Both the position numbers and the translations under genes were made by a program. A stretch of 64,000 nucleotides of DNA from Protonemura montana (taxonomy: Eukaryota; Arthropoda; Insecta; Plecoptera; Nemouridae), in NCBI GenBank assembly GCA_947568835.1, contig OX387609.1, forward strand, positions 191,001 through 255,000, written 5' to 3'. This document shows, one piece after another, positions 13,245 through 23,983 of the stretch. Below the pieces are notes generated by a model. That model did not search any database. It had not been told where the DNA came from and saw only the letters and a list, made by a program, of their open reading frames with translations. The stretch's first letter is position 1; every line of letters begins with the position of its first letter.

Positions 13245-13665
13245 CCCCGATCTCCATCTGTCGCGGGTGTTGCTCTAACCAATTGAGCTACTCGAACCCC
13301 GATCTCCACCTGTCACGGGTGTTGCTCTAACCAATTGAGCTACTCGAACCCCGATCTCCACCTGTCACGGGTGTTGCTCTAACCAATTGAGCTACTTGGA
13401 CCCCGATCTCCACCTGTCGCGGGTGTTGCTCTAACCTATTGAGCTACTTGGACCCCGATCTCCACCTGTCGCGGGTGTTGCTCTAACCAATTGAGCTACT
13501 TGGACCCCGATCTCCCCCTGTCGCGGGTGTTGCTCTAACCAATTAAGCTACTTGGACCCCGATCTCCACCTGTCGCGGGTGTTGCTCTAACCTATTGAGC
13601 TACTTGGACCCCGATCTCCACCTGTCGCGGGTGTTGCTCTAACCTATTGAGCTACTTAGACACTA
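13245..13665 (-). repeat. 52-bp tRNA-like tandem repeat, site 1 (about 8 units)
   Basis: Eight 52-bp units. Read on the minus strand each unit carries TAGCTCAATTGGTTAGAGC, which fits the D-arm and A box (internal RNA polymerase III promoter) of a tRNA. Then follow an anticodon-arm-like stem CACC...GGTG, and GGGGTTCGAG or its decayed form GGGGTCCAAG, which fits the T-arm/B box. The acceptor stem is missing, so the B-box end of one unit runs straight into the A box of the next. The array sits about 45 bp before FBXL4 exon 3 (in the intron following it on the minus strand). Confidence 0.85.
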
Positions 13666-13710
13666 GTTTTTTGAGATGATTTTAGTGTATTTGGTGGTCA
13701 TTTGTTCTAC

Positions 13711-13924
13711 CTTGTGGGAAATGGAATGTTTCTGAGCGGTGGAGAAAAGATGCGAGATTGTTTCTCCGTGGAATGTGGTTCCCCCTCGTAAAGCAAACGC
13801 CAGCGAATGTCTTGCGAGATGTTAGCAGCGTAAGGACACGCCCAGATTCTTACAACGCTGCCTGGGTTGTATGTCTCGTAGACACTGACTTCACTCGGGA
13901 ATACAGCCAACTCTAAGCTGACCA
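13711..13924 (-). CDS. FBXL4: FBXL4-like gene, exon 3
   Basis: Minus-strand exon with acceptor ag at 13,925-13,926 and donor ACAAG|gtag. Its product contains VSVYETYNPGSVVRIWACPY, then IRWRLLYEGEP and NIPFPTR. These line up with the human FBXL4 region reading 'VHVLETYHPGAVIRILAC' through 'INFPTN', the discoidin-like N-terminal domain that precedes the F-box. Splice phase agrees with exon 2 (GTA G|TG GTC). The next exon downstream (F-box) was not located. The assignment rests on this clear collinear match over three successive exons. Confidence 0.85.
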
Positions 13925-14135
13925 CTAACAAACAACAATATTTACTTATTTACAAACACTTACATAACATTTGGGTACCAACATCAGATACAGATACCCA
14001 TCTACAGCAGATAAATGGATAAATATACCAGTAAACAATGAAATAACTACATGAATTTAACTACAATTACTTCTTCTGACACTTGTAGCACATGGACTAC
14101 ATTGAGGTTAAGTTGCTTACGTCTTTGTTGCTTAC

Positions 14136-14229
14136 CTACAAAATCCTTCGCTTGGATTCGAGCCAAGTTTTGCGTTTGAATGGGTTTGCTCGCGGAAGGC
14201 GCCATATCCCACCACGGGCCATAAGTCCT
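14136..14229 (-). CDS. FBXL4: FBXL4-like gene, exon 2
   Basis: A 94-nt exon between a ttttag acceptor and a GTAG|gtaagc donor. It encodes RTYGPWWDMAPSASKP and later KDFV, matching the FBXL4 stretch 'RTYGTWWDQCPSASLPFK...DYVE'. Exon 1 ends in phase 0 just before it, so the reading frame joins cleanly. The left break of the large duplication lies only a few bases upstream (in intron 1), so the second copy of the block lacks this exon. Confidence 0.82.
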
Positions 14230-14321
14230 CTAAAAGATAGACTCTTTAAGCATACTTAACAAGATTAGCGTTGTTGGAAGGCTTCATCAAATTTCGGCGA
14301 CTGCTTGGTCCGACAACTTAC

Positions 14322-14585
14322 AGGAGAATATGCTTCGTGAGAGTCGCCATAACGTGGAAAAACTCTTGGTTTTCCAATCAAATTGACTGCCGTGAACGAA
14401 ATACTAGAGCTATTTCCATATTGAGAACTGCACAGTAATATTTCATTAACAAATTGCTGGATTTTGCCCGCGCTGGTCACACTACTAACCACAGATTCTT
14501 CCATGACAGGCAAGCCAGAGTCGATGAAAGTCAGAGCCGATGGATCTGGCGCCCATCGATGATTTTCAACTTTTGCGCTAAATAT
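14322..14585 (-). CDS. FBXL4: FBXL4-like gene, exon 1 (start codon altered)
   Basis: The 5' coding exon on the minus strand ends at TCTCCT|gtaagt. It encodes IQQFVNEILLCSSQYGNSSS and NLIGKPRVFPRYGD, matching FBXL4 '[30 protein letters not shown]'. The position equivalent to the ATG of the second copy reads ATA here (14,583-14,585), with an in-frame stop upstream. The first in-frame ATG left is at 14,502-14,504. Either translation starts there, shortening the N-terminus by 27 residues including possible targeting sequence, or this copy is impaired. It is divergent from the CCDC157-like gene, whose ATG is 55 bp away. Confidence 0.8.
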
Positions 14586-14640
14586 GTCAGTGCTCCTGAC
14601 TAAGGGAATGATTTACTCATTTACTCTTAATTTTTAAACG
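14586..14640. promoter_or_regulatory. Compact divergent promoter of FBXL4-like and CCDC157-like genes
   Basis: Only 55 bp separate the FBXL4 start position (minus strand) from the CCDC157-like ATG (plus strand), so the two genes must share promoter elements or have overlapping 5' ends. The interval holds an inverted pair GTCAG/CTGAC and the repeated word TTTACTC. The second copy at 33,900-33,954 is nearly identical. No TATA box is visible. Confidence 0.55.
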
Positions 14641-17063
14641 ATGGCACAATTAAATGAAAACTTGATTCGTGCCATGGTGTGGGATCTGAAAGAAGTAGTC
14701 AATATCTCGATTACATTGTCTTCGTGGATGGGCAAGATTGACTGCAAGTCTTGGAGATATCCTTCCAAGCAGTCACAATCTGTAGATGTCTTGTCTATTT
14801 TTAACAAGCTCAATGGATCTGCTGGTGAATACTACATCAATCTTTTAGAATGCATCTATGACAGGTAACTTAACTATTGTACCGAAATCCAACCAAATAA
14901 TTCTGGTATTTTGAATAGAATTTGGGAAAAATTATTTTAGAATTCAGCTGGCTATATTTTTTATTCGGATGTGAGCATGAGTTAGCGTATATGACCCTAC
15001 CAACTGAATTAAAATTCAGAATCTAATACGTACATTCTACCTTCAACCATGGAATTCACATCAACAACTAAAAGTTGCCTGCAGCACACTGAAATATAGG
15101 TTGAGTCTTGTACTAAAATAATTACTATACGTACTGGGCATCTTATTATTATGGGAATCTTACTGAATCTATTCTGATACCACAACAACATACTTTATTG
15201 GGTGTTCAGAATCTTAAAGTCACAGCAAAGAAGTTTCCAGGAGTTACTGAGTCTACCAGATAGATTTTACTGAAGCGGTGCATTTCGGAAGGCGACAAAA
15301 CTGGCACAAAAGAGCGATTATTGTTCTGTGCTATTAAATGTGAACATCACTTTTACCTCGTTCTGTTTTTTTTTTCAGACTTTTATTGATTCTGAATTTA
15401 CTGATAAAATTTGTGGACAATTTTTCAAATCCCTCGACCAATTTGTATGCGGCTAAAAATGTGATCCGTCCACAACAGCTCTCACTTGGAGGTCTACTAA
15501 ACATATTCTGGTCGAGAATGCAATCTTTGCAGAAGAGCATGATCGATTGCATGGTTTGGAATGATTACAACTCTTGAATATCATTCTGTAATGTTGTAAT
15601 GTTACTTTTAAATGCAGATAACCTCCTGATGATGAAAATAATATATCTTTTATGCAGGTTTCTCAGAGGAAAATGTTTGAAATGAATGGCAAGCACCAAG
15701 ATACTGATTCGAATATCAAAACAACCAACATTTCCCACACAGTTGTTTCCAGAATTAGTCAAACAGATTTGATTTCCTTGGCTTCATGTGAAAGCTGTCA
15801 GATGAATGAAGCACTCATGAAGAAACTAATCACGTGGATAGAAAATACTTGTCATATCGACAGAGAATCTTCAGTTGCTGCCCAGAGGTACAATAAATAC
15901 TTATTTACAAACATGTTTTTACCTATAAGCAAAACCTTCTTGTGTTTTATGACTGCGCATATTATTTCAAATAAAAGTTCTGATTCCACACTTCAAGAAA
16001 TAAAATTCCGATTCCTTTAATTCAAGAATGAGAATAGAGCTTCAGATTGGAAAACACAAAGTGTTTATTATTTGTAATTATTACTTCAACTCCAGCAACT
16101 GGTTCATATACTTACCTATTTCTATTTTCATTTTGTTGCATTGACTTGTTTATATGTTTTACTGACTATGTTTCTATCATCTGTGTATGATCAACTCAAA
16201 CAATTAACAACATTTTATTAGTGCCAAGTTAAATACTAATATCTTTGGGTAGCGCGTAAAGACCAACTACAATTCTACGACACTTTGCATTAGATATTTG
16301 AGGTAGTTTACAGTTAGAAAATACTTTAGCAAGAGCATACAAATTTGATTGTACCCCAATTAAAATGACAGTAATAATCACAGGAAGGTGGCGTCGAAGG
16401 AAATAATACAAACAACGCAGTGGCATTGTATGGGAAGTTGGGCTGATGCCATCGTTGAAGATCTTACCAACCTCCAAGTCAACTACAAGGAGATCAGTAT
16501 TCAAAACACTCAGCTGATCAAGTTGGTGAGAGCTACACAAAGTAAATTGGAGAAAAAAACCCAAGGAAACCAGGATTATATCAAGAAGCTAAAAATACAA
16601 TGCAAAGATTCTAAAGTGAATCTGGAAGAAAAGCAAAATCAGCTCAGCCAAGTAAACATGAAGTGGCAGCTATTGTTCAGTGATAAAGAAGAAAGTTACA
16701 AAATATTAGAAATGAAATTGAAACTCACTGGTTTGTATAGATAATCGATTATTGTTGAATTACACTGAATCTGTCTGTAAAAGTACTTCTAAAAGTACTT
16801 CAATCCTACCTATCAGAATGTTGCAGCCCACACAAGTTAGTCTTCTATTTCTGCATTTAGATCAACTACTAGCAGAAAGTGTCTGCAAGGAAAAGTGCAC
16901 ACAAAATGCTCTTGAAGAAATGCACCAGCAGCTGGAGGTGGTTTCTAATGATAGAAACACACAAGCCAATGAAATTGCAGGATTACATGTCAGACTTCTC
17001 CGGGAGCAACAGGATTACCAAACTAAATGTGCTGAGTTTCAGATGCAAGCTGCAGGTCTTCAG
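14641..17063 (+). CDS. CCDC157: CCDC157-like coiled-coil protein, exons 1-5 (copy A)
   Basis: A consistent five-exon model: 14,641-14,864; 15,379-15,553; 15,658-15,887; 16,384-16,730; 16,861-17,063. All junction phases agree, giving 393 codons. The product starts MAQLNENLIRAM. It has a globular N-terminal part containing CKSWRYPSK and YDRLLLILNLL, and GLLNIFWSRMQSL, which match CCDC157 'FPSWKFPDR', 'VIDRLLLLLQS' and 'VRRFWSNLLKLGLL'. Exons 4-5 are charged heptad-like coiled coil. CCDC157 is a testis/cilium-associated protein in vertebrates. Human CCDC157 is about 750 residues, so the 3' half is missing; no further exon was convincing up to 18.1 kb. The donor of exon 2 (ATG|gtttgg) is weak. 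This copy has no stop or frameshift in these exons, unlike copy B. Confidence 0.75.
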
Positions 17064-18116
17064 GTAAAGTAATGTTCAACTGTCGGAAACTTATCGGAAA
17101 ATATTGTTACTTTACAAGTGAAACAAAGAAGATCTCTAGAAATGTAAAGCTCTGTAATTGCAAGATCTTACCCATGACCAAGGCAATTTTCACAAAGCTT
17201 TGCTTCAAGGACCCATAACAAATAACAAGTTGTATTGGCAAGTCCAAGCTCCCAAATGTCAAGAAAAGTTGCATAGCATTGTATTGCAAAGATGTAAATG
17301 AATAAAGTTAAGCAGTCTTTACACGTACATTACCTGAGTAATTAGATGGTCCCAGCTGATTGCAAACTCAAACGCATGGCCTCACTTGCAAGTATTCACA
17401 ATTGCACAAAGCCAAACCTAAAACTCACTCAAAAACAGGAATGTACCTCGGTCAGTGAGGAACACGAGACATGACTTGAAAGTCAAACTCCATTTAAAAC
17501 ACAACGGTTAAATTCAACTCAAAAATTGTCTTTCAATGTTAATAAGATAATGTATCAATGGAATGTCATGAGTTTTCACTCCATTTGCTTGTCTATTGCT
17601 ACTGGCAAACATATCATCAAATATATCATTAAATATATCATTAGAGGTGTAATTTATGTGAAATACTTGTAAGAAGCTTGAAGCTGAAAGAAAGCGGGGA
17701 GGAAGACATCCCAACCACTGGCAACCACGCTGCTCGCTGGCATTCAAGTTCATGGTCGGATAAAACCCAGGCAAGCTCACTCCACTGCACACGTGAAAAG
17801 CAAACCCGGCAAACAACACTCGGTGCATTCCTCGTAAAACTCTCATGTTTTTATTAAATTAGCAATCCACTGTCTTATTTTGTAAACAGCAATGTCAGAC
17901 AAGTGAAAAAAATTGAACAATACATTATTAGTTTGTAGGTTTATGTACACTCTTGTCCTTGTCTAAATAATTCATTGATTTAACTCCTGATGTCAGTCAA
18001 ATATTACATACTTTTGGTAGACAAAAGGAGATTGAAAGCAACAATTCATGAAATCTGGTTGAGAAATGTCTGCTAGGCAAACCAACAGCACGCCACGAGG
18101 CCAAGCCAGTACTTAC
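17064..18116. other. Stretch without recognised exons
   Basis: About 1 kb between the last recognised CCDC157-like exon and a candidate minus-strand exon. It may hold 3' exons or UTR of the CCDC157-like gene. There are short open frames on both strands but no family match. The duplicate at 37,194-38,246 is nearly identical. Confidence 0.4.
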
Positions 18117-18274
18117 GACTTTTCGTCAATTGTCCACTGAAAACTTCGGCGTTTCTACCGGGAACCGAGGGGTCTGGACCAGGACCAGGATCAGGGGTTC
18201 TTTTATCAGGAGCTTTGTTAGGGAAGACGCAGGACTTTCTGTTGCCAGCCCACGCTAGCCTAATCTCTGTGTAG
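18117..18274 (-). CDS. Candidate exon of an unrecognised minus-strand gene (copy A)
   Basis: An open minus-strand segment lies between a possible acceptor (tattag at 18,275-18,276) and a GTC|gtaagt donor at 18,116. It encodes a product containing RKSCVFPNKAPDKR, then a Pro/Asp/Gly-rich stretch and NAEVFSGQL. In the duplicate (38,247-38,410) the only indel is 6 bp, in frame, in the Pro-Asp-Gly stretch, which is the pattern expected of coding sequence. It lies downstream of the SERCA 3' end on the same strand, so it could be a separate gene or an alternative 3' exon. I do not recognise the protein. Confidence 0.4.
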
Positions 18275-18713
18275 CTAATATCTAGTGTGTGAATAAATAG
18301 AAAAGAGGTTAATGAATGCACATTTTGCCCGGCAAATTACTAGTGGAAAGGTGAGTGAGTCTCCGCTTACGTTCCTGCACTAAGTTAAATAATAAATACT
18401 CGTTACTAACATATTTTGTTTGTGTGTAATGAATGTATACAAGTACGCTACTACGATTATCACCCAGTGGCGCCAACCCCCACGTTGCGGGAATCACTTT
18501 CGTGTAAAATTATTGTCCGGCGAGTAATATTGGGCCGAGGAATCCTCTGCCGGAACGTACTAACTGCTAAAAAAAGAACCGCTTCCTTTCTATATAAAAA
18601 TAACACCTCGCATACAAAACAAAAGGCACTTCTCTAAGAATTTAAGTGAACTCCTAGAGTTTGTTGGGCTGGAGGTTAAGTAGGTGCTTGGTTGTGGGTA
18701 TCCAGGGGGCTTA

Positions 18714-18953
<240 letters not shown>

Positions 18954-19117
18954 CTAACAGCCTATATACCGGTAGCCCACCAGGTCTGCCAACTTACCGC
19001 CAGCACCTCGACGTGCAGAATGACAAAGTGGAGGGAAAAAGACAGCGCCATCGAGCCAATCAATGATAAAATGAAACTCACCAGCTGCCAGTAGGTAAGT
19101 TGGGGTCCCTCGGGCGC

Positions 19118-19120
19118 CTA
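19118..19120 (-). other. In-frame TAG shared by both SERCA copies
   Basis: On the minus strand the exon reads TGG TTC ATG TAG GCG CCC and continues in frame with conserved SERCA sequence (GPQLTYWQL) to the splice donor. The same TAG is at 39,918-39,920 in copy B. It would remove roughly the last 120 residues, including the last transmembrane helices. Confidence 0.9.
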
Positions 19121-19770
<650 letters not shown>

Positions 19771-19781
19771 AATTTCAACAT

Positions 19782-20062
19782 TAAGTATGAAAATACTTGT
19801 GAATACTTGGGGGTAACTCTTAGATCTAACCTGAATTGGGAAGACCATATAAAAAACATAGTTGGAAAGAGAGATTATGGTTTGTAATGGTTACAAATGT
19901 ACAGGGTACAGATGCAAAGGTATAGGAAGAGGCAGTGGCATGGGAATGTTGTGACTTTTGTTGGAATATGTGGCAGTGGCATGGGACCCACGAACATCAA
20001 AACTTGAACAAGATTTAGAAGAAATGCAGAGGACAACTGCTGGGCTCGTGATAAATAAATAG
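19782..20062 (+). pseudogene. Decayed non-LTR reverse transcriptase C-terminal fragment (copy A)
   Basis: The plus strand encodes YLGVTLRSNLNWEDHIKN and, after frame breaks, WDPRTSKLEQDLEEMQR followed by AGLVINK. These are hallmarks of the region after the catalytic core of CR1/Jockey-like reverse transcriptases. It lies in a SERCA intron and is present at the equivalent place in copy B (40,583-40,862), so it predates the duplication. Multiple stops and shifts make it dead. Confidence 0.65.
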
Positions 20063-20145
20063 CAACACAATTCTCAGCCTGAAGCACACGCGAGTAAAAC
20101 ACTTGCAATGCGGGAGGCATTTTATTGCCATGTTATTATCAACTA

Positions 20146-20538
<393 letters not shown>

Positions 20539-20549
20539 TTAGCCAGGAA

Positions 20550-21290
20550 CATATGTGTCAAGGTATAGGGCATGGTGCAAGCATGGATGTGTACAGCTGG
20601 GTTGGCATCTTCAATGGGAGCCAGGGACATGTGTGTCAAGGTATAGGGCATGGTGCAAGCATGGATGTCTACAGCTGGGTTGGCATCTTCAATGGGAGTC
20701 AGGGACATGTGTGTCAAGGTATAGGGCATGGTGCAAGCATGGATGTGTACAGCTGGGTTGACATCTTCAATGGGAGCCAGGGACGTGTGTGTCAAGGTAT
20801 AGGGCATGGTGCAAGCATGGATGTGTACAGCTGGGTTGGCATCTTCAATGGGAGCCAGGGACATGTGTGTCAAGGTATAGGGCATGGTGCAAGCATGGAT
20901 GTGTACAGCTGGGTTGGCATCTTCAATGGGAGCCAGGGACATGTGTGTCAAGGTATAGGGCATGGTGCAAGCATGGATGTGTACAGCTGGGTTGGCATCT
21001 TCAATGGGAGCCAGGGACATGTGTGTCAAGGTATAGGGCATGGTGCAAGCATGGATGTGTACAGCTGGGTTGGCATCTTCAATGGGAGCCAGGGACATGT
21101 GTGTCAAGGTATAGGGCATGGTGCAAGCATGGATGTGTACAGCTGGGTTGGCATCTTCAATGGGAGCCAGGGACATGTGTACCAAGGTATAGGGCATGGT
21201 GCAAGCATGGATGTGTACAGCTGGGTTGGCATCTTCAATGGGAGTCAGGGACATGTGTGTCAAGGTATATGGCTTGGTGCAAGCTTGTGT
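20550..21290. repeat. 78-bp minisatellite in a SERCA intron (copy A, ~9 units)
   Basis: Units of exactly 78 bp begin with words such as ATGTGTGTCAAGGTATAGGG and contain CAGCTGGGTTGGCATCTTC. The array fills almost the whole intron between the SERCA exons at 20,296-20,521 and 21,302-21,974. Because 78 is divisible by 3 and units lack stops, long open frames arise on both strands; these are not genes. Copy B carries ~10 units at 41,351-42,160. Confidence 0.95.
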
Positions 21291-22197
21291 ATTATACGTG
21301 CCTGCGGCAGATGGCTTCAGCTGTAGCCTTGTTATCTCCAGTGATGACAATGACTCGGATTCCAGCGGCCCTGCATCGTACAATGGCGTCGAAGACTTCC
21401 TTGCGAGGAGGATCCAACATTCCAACGACTCCAACGAAGGTAAGGTTGACTTCATAAGTGTAGAACTTGGTCGAGTCTGTCAGGTTCATGTCCTCCAGTT
21501 TCATTGGGGTATCAGCGACAGCCAGGGCAAGACAACGGAGAGTATCTCTTCCGCAACCGTAGGTGGCAGTGAGCTCCAGGATGCGTTTCTTCAACGTGGG
21601 CATCAGCGGCACTTTCTGTGTACCAACTCGGGCATGTGTGCAACGTTCAAGTACACCTTCCGGTGCTCCCTTGACAAACAGCTTGGGTCCAGTTCCCAGA
21701 CGAGAAGCCTTCAATGGTACGCAGTACGAGGACATGGACTTGCGATCTCGAGAGAATTCCAGAGTGAATTCCTTCTTCCACTTTGTTTCAATCTCTTGAC
21801 GGACTACGATGGCGGCGGAACGTCGGTCAAGTCCGGTCTTGGGCAACGAGAAGGGGTTCATCTTCTCAGCGAGAACAATCAAAGCAGTCTCGGTGGCTTC
21901 TCCTACTTTCTCAAAAGCTTGCTTGAATTCGTTGAAGTCAATTGAAGAGTCATTGCACATGATGCAGATGTTTCCTAGAATCAGAACAACAGAATTACTA
22001 ATACAGCCTCTAGGAGTTTACTGGGTTCACAAGCCTCAGCTTTCTTTATGCTTAACAGATGAAAGCCAACAGTGCAAGCTGTCATATTTACTAAATTATT
22101 CTGAATCTCAAACAGAGCTGGGATTCTCATTGAAAATAATGCCAGCTATATTTACAATTGGGTGTTTTGACAGCTATTGGTTACCGTAGCAAATCTA

Positions 22198-22677
<480 letters not shown>

Positions 22678-23007
22678 TTAAAGCATGGTACATGTTTTAT
22701 GATTGCCAGTTCTATGGTATCCACTTGAAGTTAGCTACGTTATTTACAGGACTAGTTGTTTGGATTGTTCCGTCTTTGATTTCCTTTTAGCCGGCGTCTA
22801 AATTCCTTTGCGTTCTTGGGGATTCTTGGGGACATGACCATGACATGACCATGACATGACCATGACATGAACATATGACAAAACTTGCTTACAATAGTGA
22901 AAAAGTGAATGGGTTTATGAACTGTAAAGATGGTCTCTGTATTTTAAAATAGTTCTAATGAATAATAACAAAGAAACAGCTTTAAATCAGCAAAAGACCC
23001 AGTATTA

Positions 23008-23310
<303 letters not shown>

Positions 23311-23983
23311 CTACTGGACATGCCAAACACTAGTTTAAATTTTAGTTTAAATTATAAACTAAAGAAAATAAAACTAGAAATAACAAAGAAAGACCCAGAT
23401 TTTGCAGGTGCAAAACTGCTAAAACTGCAATGCCATGCTCTACCGAATTATATCAAGGAAAAAAAAGGACCGGCGCTAAGGAATAGCATAAAAGAGTTTT
23501 TAATTGAGAGATGTTTTTATTCTGTCAAAGAATATTGTACCATTTAATTTTAAAACAAATACTGTCAAATTACTTGTATATGTTCTAATGACAATAAACA
23601 AATTATTGTTATTATTATTATTGTTGTAATGTTTGGGCAGCATAATAAATGTTAACTATTTTATTGCATAGCTTTTTGTTTTCACAATCTGTCAGGGATC
23701 ATTCAAACATTTTGTACAGGAAATTATTATTATGTTTTGACATCTGGCTATGTGGTGCTATCGTTGAGTGTAGGTTCTTGGTAGAGAAACAACGTCAATG
23801 TTTCAGTCTCTGCGTGAAAGATGGCCGCCAAATGACTACCTTACCGACAAAAATGCAGAGTACCGGAACATCACGTTAAGTGGAGCCACTGTCGTATGAA
23901 ATTAAATTTCAATATTTCTCGTAGGTTAACTCGCTTTTGTGACTTTTCATGCTAAAAAAATCTCCATCAATGTTTACCTCAAC

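Noticed and set aside
13245..13665. Functional tRNA gene cluster
   Set aside because: Units lack acceptor stems, T33 and a full T-stem, and are only 52 bp; they resemble tRNA pieces, not genes.
17514..17846. 110-codon minus-strand open frame kept in both copies
   Set aside because: Conservation is explained by the recent duplication; no domain recognised and the plus strand may be 3' sequence of the CCDC157-like gene.
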